Assembly (NCBI RefSeq): GCF_964204645.1 | Contig: NC_134025.1 | Location: 16,272,001-16,336,000, forward strand | Direction of reading: 5' to 3' | Source of the DNA: Tubulanus polymorphus | Taxonomy: Eukaryota; Nemertea; Palaeonemertea; Tubulaniformes; Tubulanidae | Length of the DNA stretch: 64,000 nt | In this document: in pieces, positions 44,615 through 55,651 of the stretch | Layout: every line of letters begins with the position of its first letter | Position numbering within the stretch: the stretch's first letter is position 1 | Notes under the pieces: model-generated | Seen by the model: only the letters and a program-made list of their open reading frames with translations | Database searches by the model: none | What the model was told of the DNA's origin: nothing | Translations under genes and position numbers: made by a program

Positions 44615-46200
44615 TGACATTATGAGTTTTCCGGTTTGCTCGGCTACCCGTTGGCGGGGTAGTCTAGAGAGGTAATGAAAACTCCGGTTTGCTGAACTAT
44701 ACCCCTCTTTGCGGGGATGCGGTATGATGTTCAATCTGACAGTTTCAAGTGGTTAATGGCTGTTTCAAGTGCTTATAACGATGCTTATTACTTCGTGGTA
44801 CATGGTGGTTTAAAAAAAGATTTCATAATAATACGCTCAAAGTATAGGCCTACCGCGTGGGCTTCGTAGAAGGTACCTGTGACCTTCCCAATTTTTAATT
44901 CTCCTGTCCGATTTTGTTTCATCCAATTCAGAGACTGCCTTTCCAGTTAGGGCATTTAATTGGATCACATCTCAGGATTGAATGCTTTTGGGCCCCTTCG
45001 TCGGTTCCGCATGTTTCATTTGAGCTAGGCCTAGACCACAATGGTGACACCATGATGGTCAGTAACTGACCAATTGAGATATCCCCGAGTCTGAACACTT
45101 AGACTTCGAATTTCGGATATGTATCATGTAATGTTTGTTTTCAAACTACTAAGGAATCATCATTGCAAATTCATCACTGACCACCACTGACCAATTCAAA
45201 CTTCTCGAATATGAAAACGATATACCGCGTTATGGTGTCAAACTAGAAAGGATTCGCCATTGAAAATTCATAAATTGACCATCACTGACCACCACTGACC
45301 AATTGAAACTTCTTGAAAGAACGATACACCGGTACCGCATTTGGTGAAACTAGAAAGGATTCGCCATTGAAAATTCATAAATTGACCAGCACTGACCAAT
45401 TTAAACTTCTCGAATATCGTGGTTGAACTCGAAAAGTGCGTCGTCGTAGTATTGTTATTTCTAGAGACCAGCAGTATGTTTTGCTACTGCTTTTGAATGG
45501 CGTTGACATGATGGAAATATATTACCCCTAAATAGGTTACACATCTGGATCACAGCACCTCACTTGCCACAGTGCGTTATTTTCACTGCATAGTAATGCT
45601 AATAAATAAACTTCCAAAAAAAAAATATAACAAATAAACTTTTTTACTACTTGACTCGAAATCTGAACAGTACTGCGTATGAAAACTCAACGAATAGAAC
45701 ATGTTTGCGGGAAGCGCCTACAAATAAGTTATAATAAGATTAATCGATGCTTGAAAAACAATTACCCGTAAATCACAAGGTGACTAACACCCGTCTTTTG
45801 AACCAATCTGCGCGATACCAATTAATTAAATCATTAAACGCATTGGGTTCCTAATATTTGAAATCATTTGATACAATAGTTGTTCTTTAGACTTGGCCAC
45901 TTTCATTTCAGAAAACCGCGAACACAGACCAGTGGTCACCAAGGCATTAACCATTCCTTCAAGTTTTGAAAATTCGATGGTAACGCGGATTTTTCGCCTC
46001 TAAAGACCTTTTTTTTTTCTTTATATAAAAAGTGTTCAAAGGAATATCAGTTAGGCCTATATCAGTCACAGCTGTAACCCTTTTTCATTGTCAGTTCTTT
46101 TTGGAATTCAAGTAGATTAGTGAAAATATCAATGATGAAGTTCACTTATTATATCAAGTACCGTTTTTACTGTCGTATGCGAGCCCCCTATTTCACACGA
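44615..46200 (+). repeat. Polinton left terminal inverted repeat
   Basis: Pairs with about 55810-57518. Landmarks in order: CCGGTTTGCTCGGCTACCCG, CATCATACCGCATCCCC (complement), TGACCATCATGGTGTCACCA (complement), GGTCAGTAACTGACCAATTG, repeated CACTGACCA(C/A)(C/T) words (45178-45405), CTAGAGACCAGCAGTATG, TAATCGATGCTTGAAAAACA, ACTAACACCCGTC, TTAGACTTGGCCACTTTC. A ~100-bp insertion near 45545-45645 is absent from the right copy. Confidence 0.8.
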
Positions 46201-46274
46201 ATTGGACAACTTTTCGAAACAAAAAGATCTATCCAACTGCATATCTTCGGGTAGCCTATAAACTGTGATATCCT

Positions 46275-46470
46275 TCAGTAAGTTATGAATATCTTTAAAA
46301 ATTTGTGTTCTAGTGTAATACCCGAAGGTTTAACTATCGGACACATAAAAGATTCACCATAGTCAAAGTTTTTAAGAAAAATCTTCCTTCGAGAAAGAAA
46401 GATGAAAATCTTTCTTCGAGAAAGAAAGATCTTTAAAAGAACGATTGGCGTCAAACTAATCCACAATGGA
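46275..46470. repeat. Small direct repeats CTTCGAGAAAGAAAGAT
   Basis: The 17-bp word occurs at about 46389 and 46413. Intergenic, within the Polinton; no gene. Confidence 0.5.
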
Positions 46471-46566
46471 CTGTTGTGAATTTATTGAATAATCCACCTG
46501 AGAAATTTAAAGATTTCGAAGCGAAATTTATTCATATAAATCAAAAATGCATGAATAACTTGACAG

Positions 46567-46676
46567 TAATAGGGAATATGGGGGTTCACGCCAAAGGTCG
46601 AAAGGTCGAAAAATAAGTTCTCGCATACTCGAATTTATTTTTCGACCTTTAACCTGAACCCCCATATTCCCTATTA
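46567..46676. mobile_element. Hairpin MITE, 110 bp
   Basis: TAATAGGGAATATGGGGGTT pairs with AACCCCCATATTCCCTATTA; inner AAAGGTCGAAA pairs with TTTCGACCTTT. Located between the left TIR and the polymerase gene. Confidence 0.75.
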
Positions 46677-46684
46677 CTCTTAAG

Positions 46685-46710
46685 ATATTCATATACATGT
46701 ATATGAATAT
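46685..46710. promoter_or_regulatory. Perfect 26-bp palindrome before the polymerase gene
   Basis: ATATTCATATAC followed by its exact complement around CATG, ending 32 bases upstream of the first ATG at 46743. It could be a binding site or cruciform. Function unknown. Confidence 0.35.
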
Positions 46711-46742
46711 GAATAACTTCTAAAATCAATTTTGATAAAAAA

Positions 46743-47261
46743 TTGGATATTAAAATGGAAGCAAATAAGAAGTACTACTGTCAAACATGTAAAATCAATA
46801 TGAATAAATCTCAAAAAGCAAGACATAATAAAACTAAATCTCACTTAGAAAATAGATTAAACATAGAATATAAAGATGATATATTAGAAAATGAATTAGA
46901 GGAATTGAAGAATGAAAAAGAAACATACAAATGTGATACATGTAATCAATCATTCAGTAATAAAAGATATTATAAAGAACATTTAAAATCTAAAGATCAT
47001 ATTAGAAATATCAATAATGATATTTTAGGTGAAGATTATTTTGATAAAGATAATGATAAGAAACAGAAGACAATTAAAAGAATAAAAATTAAAATAAACA
47101 ATATAAGGCAATACATGGAAGATGTAAGAAATCATATTAATTCATTAGATAATAAAAAAGATATTGAAATAACCGTAGCATTCAAAAGTGATATTGGACC
47201 AGCTGCTATTGAGTTTAAATTTCATAAAGGCAAAACATTAGAAGAAAATAAAAACATTTAG
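46743..47261 (+). CDS. Two-C2H2-finger protein, probable N-terminus of the polymerase gene
   Basis: MDIKMEANKKYYCQTCKINM opens finger 1 (CQTC...H-x5-H within ARHNKTKSH) and a second finger follows near residue 65 (CDTCNQSF...HLKSKDH). A lysine-rich helix (KRIKIKINNIRQYMEDVRNH) comes next. Codons are extremely AT-rich, like the downstream polymerase. The frame stops at 47261, but the adjacent frame reads on as ENMKSIMKIITDVEYPKIS to the MITE at 47346, so the stop is a frameshift. Likely one long gene with 47262-50776; a separate small DNA-binding protein is the alternative. Confidence 0.5.
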   Translation: MDIKMEANKKYYCQTCKINMNKSQKARHNKTKSHLENRLNIEYKDDILENELEELKNEKETYKCDTCNQSFSNKRYYKEHLKSKDHIRNINNDILGEDYFDKDNDKKQKTIKRIKIKINNIRQYMEDVRNHINSLDNKKDIEITVAFKSDIGPAAIEFKFHKGKTLEENKNI

Positions 47262-47345
47262 AAAATATGAAAAGTATTATGAAAATAATTACTGATGTTG
47301 AATACCCTAAAATTAGTATATCGGCTAAAATTAAATTTATAAAAT

Positions 47346-47489
47346 CTGGGGCCAGTTGCACAGTCATGACTTAAGTCCAAAAGTGGTCTTAAATCTTAAG
47401 ACTGGTCTTAAGTTGTTAGATTGGCTATAGAACTAAGTTGGTCTTAGACTGGTATTAAGTCTAAGCCACGACTATGCAACCGGCCCCAG
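47346..47489. mobile_element. MITE, 144 bp, inside the polymerase gene
   Basis: CTGGGGCCAGTTGCACAGTC at the left pairs with GACTATGCAACCGGCCCCAG at the right; repeated TCTTAAG words inside. It interrupts coding between FIKS and EDKPIYDI. Confidence 0.8.
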
Positions 47490-48721
47490 AAGATAAACCA
47501 ATATATGATATAAATTCTCATTCACAACATATTATTTCAAAACAACATATAGATGAAAAATTAGATAAATGTTATAATGAAGTAAAAACTAAAATAGAAG
47601 AGAAATATTTTGAAGGATCAGGTTTAATAGATGAAATAATATTTATGACTTTACATTTAAAACTAATGCTGTTATCAATGTACAAAATGAAGATAATAAA
47701 TGTTTTTTATGGTCAATTATTAGTTGTTTACATCCAGTTGAAGATTATAATCAACATACTTATAGATTAACACATTATAAACAATTTGAAAGTAATTATA
47801 AAATAGATGATTTTCCTGTTAAAATTAAACAATTCCAAAAATAAAAAAAGATAATAATATAAAAATAAATTTATTCGATTTAATCAAATTACCAAATACA
47901 AAAGGTAACAATATAAAACATTATACATTAGAACCTTTGTATTTATCAAAATATTATGATTCAAATGGTTTTATAGATATATTATATTATGAAAATCATT
48001 ATATGTGGATAAAACAAATCGATTTTATTTTTTGAGAACAGAAAATGATCACCATAAAATATATCTATGTAGAAAATGAATAACTAAATTCATTAATGAA
48101 AGTGCACTATTAAATCATAAACAATTATGTGATAATCATGATTATTGTAAAATGATTTTACCAAATGAAAAAGATAAGATATTAGAATTCAAAAAATATG
48201 ATTACAAAATTAAAGTACAATTTGTAATATATGGAGATTCTGAATCATTAAACAAAGAACTAACTGACCAAGATAGAAAAGAAATATATTATAAAAGAAA
48301 GAAAGTAAATTCTAATGAAAATGATGTAATTGATTATTCAGATCATCTAATAACAAATACAATTAAAAAGATTCATCAATCAGCTGCAGCTTTCGGGTTA
48401 TATATTAAATCTGATTATCCAGAACTAATTGAAAGTGAATATTATCATTATAGAAATGAAAATGTTATTAATCATTTTTGTGACTTATTAGTTGAATATG
48501 AAATGAAATTTTATGAAAAGTTAAATGAAAATAAAGAAATTATAATGACAGAAGATAAAGAAGAATTCGAGTTTTCAGATAAATGTTTTTATTGTGAAAA
48601 GATATTTAATTTTAAAGATAAAAAAGTAAGAGACCATGACCATTTGAATGGAAAGTTTAGAGGTGCAGCTCATGAGAATTGTAACTTACAAGCTAAAAAA
48701 ATTAACTTTGTTCCAGTTATA

Positions 48722-49705
48722 CAGGGTGTCCTATTAATTAATATACATAAAGAACTGCCTGTCATTTTCAAACCACTTGAGATAAATCAGCCAAATCTTC
48801 AGGAGAGATGGACTACAATAATACTTTTCACCACAAAAATTACTTAACTAAAATCAAATTAGTTTACAAAATATGCTGGATCGGAGAACCTTTCAATTTT
48901 ATCACATGATTCAGTCTATTGTTGAAATTTCTCAGTACATTGACAATCATCTGTGTTATTGCAGTTTGGCTTGTTTTGGTACACTGTGTCCTTCAGCTAG
49001 CCCCACAAGTATCCAGTGGATTTAAGTCAGGCGAGTATGGGGCCCAGTCGTTTACAGTTTGGAGCGCTGAGATTCTGTCACCGAAATGCCTATGCAGAAC
49101 ATCAATTGTTTTGTGTGCTGAAAGACATTGCACACCATTCTGTCGGGACCACACAGGATTGAGACATCCTCTAGACATCTACGAATTTTGTAATGGAGTA
49201 CTGAATCAGCATCTTATGATAGCTGGCTCCATTCATAGTCAGCATTTCCTTTTTTGTCAAAAAGGTATGGCCCGATTATAGGCCCACTGGATGACCTACT
49301 GTATGGCAAATCCAAAGATCACACCTCGTAGACAACACACAGCTCACTTGATGACATTGATAAAGTGGCTTCTCTGCAATCAAATAGGGATTCTTGACAC
49401 CAAAATCTATGGTTCAGACAGACAGAAAGATTTGGTTTCCTAAAACCAGCATACCATCTAGGCTTTTTGTTTCAGAGACATAGATATGATTTAACAGTAA
49501 TCTATTCTTAATCAGAATTATACAAAATCACTACAACAATGTAATCAGTTGCTAGGAAATCACTAAGCAAATTACCATAGCAACCACGATAATAATCAAA
49601 AAGTACTGTTACATTCTATCATTTGGTGGAAAATCGAAACATTTCATTAAGAAATGTGGAGGATACAGGCAGTTCTTTATGTATAGTAATAAATGGGACA
49701 CCCTG
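48722..49705 (-). mobile_element. mariner/Tc1-type element, 984 bp, in the polymerase gene
   Basis: TA at 48720-48721 and 49706-49707 flanks CAGGGTGTCC... and ...GGGACACCCTG. The inverted repeats extend ~45 bp (TATACATAAAGAACTGCC and its complement). Removing it with one TA restores VPVI-FHDLSGYD in the polymerase frame. Confidence 0.85.
48993..49178 (-). pseudogene. mariner/Tc1 transposase remnant
   Basis: About 61 codons, including WAPYSPDLNPLD, the block around the second or third catalytic acid of Tc1/mariner transposases, with QTVNDWAP just before. The rest of the gene is deleted or unreadable, so the element is non-autonomous. Confidence 0.65.
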
Positions 49706-50744
49706 TATTTCATGATTTATCAGGGTATGATGCTCATTTATTTATCAAGCAACTATGTCATAAAATAGAAGAAATCAATAATGAAATAGAAAGATTAAAT
49801 TCAAAGAGATCAAAAGATAAAATACCAACTTAAGATGTTAGCTAAAACATCTGAAAATTATATATCTTTCCAATTTGGGTGTCTAAGATTTATAGATTCA
49901 TATAGATTTTTAAGCACTTCATTAGATAATTTATCAAAATCATTAGTTGATGATGAATTAAGAATATAAAAACAACACTATCCAAATAATGATGATTTTC
50001 AATTAATGAGATATAAAGGAGCAATTCAATATTCATTTTATAAAAATCATAATGATTTTAATATAACTGAACTTACAAAAGAACAATTCTATGATGAATT
50101 AAAAAATGAATATGTAAAAGATGAAGTTTATAATAGAACATTGAATATTTGGAATCATTTTGGAATGAAAAATCATGGACAATTAGTAGATTTATATCTA
50201 AAATCAGATGTATTATTATTAACTGATATATTTGAAAGGTTTAGAGATGTAAATCAAAAATATTTTAATATTGTTCCATGTCATTGTTATTCATCACCAG
50301 GATTAACTTGGGATTGTGGTTTAAAATTTACAGATATGAAAATGGATTTGTTAACAAATATAGATCAATTATTATTATTTGAAAAATCTATAAGAGGAGG
50401 AGTTTCAGGTGTATTAGGTGATAGATATTTCAATGTAAATGATAACCCTGGATATAAGTTATTATATGTAGATGCAAATAATCTATATGGTTGGGCAATG
50501 ATGGAACCTCAACCTTATGGAGTATTTGAAATAAGTGAAGTTTTACAGTATGAAAATAATGATAAATTTGATTGGAAGAAAAGAATTCTAGATATTGCGG
50601 ATGATTCAGATACTGGATACTTCTTTGTTGTAGACTTGGAATATCCTGAAAACATTAAATTTAAATCTAGAAATTTAGCATACTGTCCAGAACATAAAAC
50701 TTTTACACGGGAAGCACCACAAGTAAGTTATGATAAGATTAAAT

Positions 50745-51286
50745 CTATGGTTAATCGATGCTTAAAAAGCAATTAAATCACAAGATGACTAACACCCGTC
50801 TTTCGACCAATCAGCACGATACCAATTGATTAAATCATTTAACGAATTGGGCTCCTAATATTTGAAATCATTCGTTACAATAGTTGTTCTTTAGACTTGG
50901 CCACTTTTGTTTCAGATAACCGCGTACTAGACCAGTGGTCACCAAGGCATTAAAAAAGTTTTGGAAATTCGATGGTAACATTTTGTCCGTCAAAAAAACT
51001 GTTTCGTTATTATTTCAAGTTTTTCTTTTTAGTCTTCTATAGAATTAACTATATGACGAGTGTTCATAGGAATTGAAATTCGGTGTGATATCAGTCGCCT
51101 GTTACCCCTTTTTCATTGTCAGTTCTATCATGCGCTCTTTTTAAATCTAAAATAGAAAAAAACATGTGTGTTTCGTTATAAACAAGGTTAAATTCCAAAC
51201 GCACGTGAAATATGGAGCCTGTATCACACAATATACACATCTAGCATTTTCTCTAACTAGGCCCTTTCCAAATGGCAATTGTTCAG
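50745..51286 (+). repeat. Internal partial copy of the Polinton TIR
   Basis: Same orientation as the left TIR: TTAATCGATGCTTAAAAAGC, ACTAACACCCGTCTTTCG, TAGTTGTTCTTTAGACTTGG, ACCAGTGGTCACCAAGGCAT, CATTGTCAGTTC, and on to CCCTTTCCAAATGGCAATTG, ending TTCAG at 51286. The last 150 bp match the innermost part of the right TIR (55652-55800, inverted), which the left TIR has lost. Its left edge is fused to the truncated polymerase frame. Confidence 0.75.
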
Positions 51287-54200
51287 TTTTTTAATGGCCG
51301 ACATTCAGAGGCACCTAAAAACCGGTGGTAGCGCTTGAGATTATCAGTGTAGGCCACATCTTACATCGATTCGGCTCGCGGTCGGTTGTTTAATGGAAAC
51401 ACATCTGGTTGACACTAGTTTCACAGTTGACGAATTCAGAAAACTTTTTTCAAATGTCTTTGATAACATCGTATACTATTCTTCTTAATTACCTTTCGCT
51501 GATTCCATAGATATGTTTTTATGAAAATTGCTCTAGTTATAACGGATTTACATACATGTAAAATCATTATTTTCAAAATATTCAATGTTCTCCGATTTTG
51601 AAGAAATTCTGTCATCTCCACACGACACATGATTTCACTTCGGCGCCTTTTAAGGGAGTGTCCCTTAAAGTTGAGTTCATACTTAGTCAAACAAGGAGAT
51701 ATGCCTGATTCCTTTTTAAAATCTAAATTCGACAGTTATCATCAAATTACTAGAAAGGGACAGCAGCTTTCGGTCATCCGCGAAAAGATACCTAAAATGC
51801 AGTCCTAGGGTTATGGAAAAACAGGACACGAAACATACAGAAAAATCCTTTGTTTGGTAGACTGAAATGATTGAACTCTTAAATAGCAACATTCAGAGAA
51901 ACAAAAACATAAGAACATATTCTCGCCCAGCCTTTAAAAAAAAACAAAACTTAATGATATGAGGCCACGGGTCATCTTTAATTGACATCTTTAATTGAAA
52001 TCAAATGATTTCAATTAAAGATGACACGTACTCATATCAAATGACAGAGCCTATATATTCATTCTCTTACGAGGATGGGTCTCCACATTCATAGGATAGG
52101 AGAATTGTGGGTTCGAATGATGAATACAACTAATAAAGCGTCAATTTCACTGATTCTTGCATAAAAATGTTCAAAGGCGCTTTAGAGTAATCGAGTAAGC
52201 AGATGTGTTTTTAGGAGTCTTTTGAATTTGAATTCAAATCGGGTGTTCATATCGACTATAATTGAGCATTCTAGGGCTGGAGCAAGAAACGTGTGGGATC
52301 GTCCGCCAAGGTATCGCCAAGGAGATAATAAGGAGCCAGTCCGTGGTGGCTATTGAAAGCGACGACCGCATATGAATGCATTGATTGAATGACATCTCAT
52401 AAGTCAGATTATATAAAATCAAACATGATATATGGATAAGTTATTCCATGTATACTGGTAAAAATGATGCCCAATATGTGATATAAATGTTCAATCAAAA
52501 AGTAGAAACTGAAACCATAATTCAGTATGGTATTGATACCACGGTCACAATCCTCTCCTTAGTCGTTGTTTAATAAAAGCGATGATCGGTCCCTGGCGAG
52601 AGAATGTGTCCGTGCACAAACCCAAGTAAAAACTAGAATGCCGAAAAAAAATCTGAATGAATATAATAATAGTAATACGAATTTTATTTACCTTGATAAT
52701 TAATCTAAGCTTTCCAGTTAAACACAGTCCAGTTCTTAGCTCTAAGTTCCTATTGTACTCTCCTGCTGGTAACCCGTCCTGAATCAAATCCCAAACAAGC
52801 TTCTATCAAGTATCAATCGAATCTCTATCGAGTTTCTGCTCTCCTAAGACTGCGGGTCCCTTTTATAGAAAGAATCGGCACTCTTAAAATACCGACTCTC
52901 CCACTCGGCTTTTGGCAAGGAGCAGCAACCCACCTGTCATGACTGTTTTGGTCATGTAGAATTTAGCCTTAATGATTCGCTGATCTAAAATTATTTTCAA
53001 AACTGTTTTGCTAAACTAACCTTTTCCTTCCAACCCCCCTGTCATGACGCGGAATGATTTAATCACTCCTTGCTTATCATCGTTGAGAGAACAGCTATTC
53101 TTTGCGAATTACCAACAGACGTATACAATAAGAGAAACTTTAGAGTGCTAGTATTAACATTTAACACAAATCAATTTTCCTAAAACTTTAGCGATTACAG
53201 AGACTTTGTTCTTAATTAACATTTAGAATACTCAAATTAAATATATTTTCAAAACTTTGTTTTCATCACAAATAACGGTACAAACTTATTGTTTCTTTTC
53301 GACTTATCATTATTACTTTTGATTCGGAAATACATTGTGATCAATGATCATTCTTAAAATCATTCTATAACTGTCAAAGCAAAACAACAATGTCTCCCCA
53401 TACTTCCGTTTTTCTTATAAAAAGTACTCGGGAGTATCATGAAGTAACAGCGTGATTCTTTCACCAGCCACAAATGCACCCCATTGTTCCGACCCAACCA
53501 AACACGGTTCCATCTATTCTTAAGTTTATAAAACGATTTCTGAATGTTTGCCAGATATCGCAGCAGAAGAACCGAGAAAGAATTATTTTTACACCAGGCT
53601 GATTTATGGTCAGCGCTGATAGATTAAAGCATCAAACAACAACTTGCATACTACACCGTTTGTTGTCTGACAACCATTAATAACCACCAACGCATACAGG
53701 AAATCAACATTACAAACATTTTTTAGCTACGACGAAATCTTGCTGCGGATCATCAATCCCCATCCAGCTTAAATTTCGTCCCGAAATTTAGAATTTAGAC
53801 TACCGGGTACTCATGAAAATCACGCTGAAACCTCCCTAGACCGATCCTGAAAAAGGAAATCAATAAAAGACACAATTCATGCTATACGAGTAACTGTTTA
53901 AAGTTCAATCACAACAACGCGTATTAGAGTTCAGGATACCCAATCGGAAGAAAGTACAGTTGAGACCGCTGCCTCGCACACTAAACAAAGAAAAAGTCAA
54001 GCACAAAACAGTTCACAGTTTGAGTTTGAAGTTCACCGCGAAGTGACTCAATAGCTACCAGCCACAACAAGGTACGTCATGGACGGATGAATGACGTCAT
54101 CCACGATTACGATTACGATTTTATTTACACTCCAACCATTTCCATGGTATATGGAGGAAAACTATTACACATGTATATACAAATATTTACAAAACAACAT

Positions 54201-54592
54201 TGAAGTGATTAAAATTTAGAGAATGAAAACGTAACAAAATACATATACATCAACTATTTACAATACTATATATACTATTGGAGGGATCTATATACATCCA
54301 AGCCGGTCTTAATGAATTTAGCTAATTTGGGTTTTTCAGAATATCAAGGGTATTAAAGGTATTCAAATTCAAATAGTTTTTGCGGGGTTCGTTAAGTAAG
54401 GTACAGTCAAACAGAAGCAGTTCCTCGCAGCGCGTACCGCTACGTCGTTAGTACAGCAAAACGCATCATATGAGTCATTCTGCAGATTTTCCAAAACCTG
54501 CCCTGAGAGGCCAGTCGTTTGAATCAATGGAAAATGACAACCCATTCAACAGATTGAGCTGAAAAGCGGCAAGGTGTTCGGGATATTCAGAT
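51287..54592. other. No gene recognised; AT-rich interior
   Basis: Includes a perfect hairpin at 51986-52023 (CATCTTTAATTGAAATCA and complement), TACGTCATGG and TGACGTCATCC (54073-54100), and a LINE/SINE-like tail. No Polinton core gene could be read in any frame, so this may be foreign DNA between two Polinton parts. Confidence 0.45.
54098..54310 (-). repeat. Probable non-LTR 3' end with (AATCGT)n tail
   Basis: On the minus strand the segment ends GGAGTGTAAATAAAATCGTA followed by ATCGTAATCGTGG, a short-repeat tail as made by non-LTR retrotransposons or SINEs. No coding is visible. Confidence 0.35.
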
Positions 54593-54690
54593 TCATTATG
54601 AGAATGCCGGTTTGCTAGCGTATCTATTTAACACTCGTATTGCTCGGGTTAGTTTTACTACCAACGGGTAGTGATTTTGATAGAAGATCT
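54593..54690. repeat. Diverged Polinton-TIR-like terminus
   Basis: CATTATGAGAATGCCGGTTTGCTAG resembles the element end (ACATTATGAGTTTTCCGGTTTGCTCGG), and ACCAACGGGTAGT resembles the next TIR block. This may mark the end of a second, nested Polinton. Confidence 0.35.
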
Positions 54691-54699
54691 GGACGGAGA

Positions 54700-55651
54700 A
54701 TAAATATTGAAAATGAAAATCCAGATTTAGTATAACAGAATTTAGAATATAATGAATATATAAATAATTTTAAACCTATATTTGAAAAATGTGGATATAA
54801 TATAAATGATAGAGGTGCCAGATATTTAGTAAGAGAATTAAAATCTTTAGATGGTAAATATTACTATCATTTGAAAGATGATTATTATATTAATATCACT
54901 TATAAAAATCAAAATAAAATATTAGCAGAATAAACTTTGAGTAATTTAGAACCATCTAGAATAAAAAGAATAAGTAATAGTAATGAAATAGAAAATGTTA
55001 CCGACACGTAAATAAATCAAAGTAAAAGAGTATTTAAACAAAAAATTAATGAATTATTTGAAACAATCAATAATAATTTAGAAACAGAAACAACCTCTGA
55101 ACAGAATATAACTTCCAAAACTAGAAAGCTTAAATCAAATGAAGTTCCAATTGAAAAACTTTTACCAAATGGGTTACTTGATGCAACAGATCAAGAATTA
55201 GAAGATTTAATTATATTTTCTGATAAAGCAATTAGAGAAATTATTAGTATAAGACTTACGTCTGATAAATTGCGCATGATAAAAGTATAAGAGATTTTAA
55301 AATTAGAACTTTAGAAAAAGATAGAACTGATAAAATTAAAGAAATAGAACAATTAAAATTAGATAGAGATAATAAAGTTATTGAAGAAATTGAATTTAAA
55401 AAAGGAAATGCATATTTAGAAAAAGAAAAAGATGATTTAGAATATAACATAGAATTACAGGAAGAAGAAATTAAATTATAAAAAAAAACATATAATTATA
55501 ATATTAATAGATTAAAAGTTATTTTTAAAGATTTGTTGATAAAACCAAATTCTGAAATATCATTGAAAGATAGAATAAAATTATTATTTAAACTAGAAGG
55601 CATAACAATTCTTTCAATTCTAACAGCTGTAACTATGGTATTTACAAACTG
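54700..55651 (+). pseudogene. Polinton-associated coiled-coil protein with hydrophobic C-terminus
   Basis: Readable as YNEYINNFKPIFEKCGYNIN, ARYLVRELKSLDGKYYYHLK, then NEVPIEKLLPNGLLDATDQE. After a frameshift near 55270 comes a strongly charged coiled coil (EKDRTDKIKEIEQLKLDRDN, KEKDDLEYNIELQEEEIKL), then LKDRIKLLFKLEGITILSIL, and a short hydrophobic end TAVTMVFTN whose stop coincides with the inner edge of the right TIR. At least four in-frame stops. Small proteins with such a C-terminal membrane-like segment occur in Polintons of other invertebrates; function unknown. Confidence 0.5.

Larger units (their letters stand above)
47262..50776 (+). pseudogene. Polinton type-B DNA polymerase (protein-primed), broken
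   Basis: N-terminal region reads CFLWSIISCLHP (47690-47730), then, after frameshifts, VQFVIYGDSESL (exonuclease I-like) near 48205, CFYCEKIFNFKDKKVRDHDH (a Cys/His recombination-endonuclease-VII-like module) near 48590, and NFVPVI. The mariner element splits it at 48722; the frame resumes FHDLSGYDAHLFIKQL (exonuclease II-like). Later come CLRFIDSYRFLSTSLDNL and YVDANNLYGWAMMEPQPYG (first polymerase Asp block) near 50467. The C-terminal catalytic Asp block and thumb are missing: at about 50740 the frame runs into TIR-like sequence and ends RCLKSN. It would copy the element from a protein primer. Many stops and shifts make it inactive. Confidence 0.75.

Noticed and set aside
52081-52130. GTGGGTTCGAATGATG as a tRNA B-box
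   Set aside because: The 3' half of the T-arm does not pair and no A-box lies at the right distance.
55256-55450. Minus-strand Ser/Leu-rich open frame
   Set aside because: Reverse of the charged coiled-coil coding on the plus strand.
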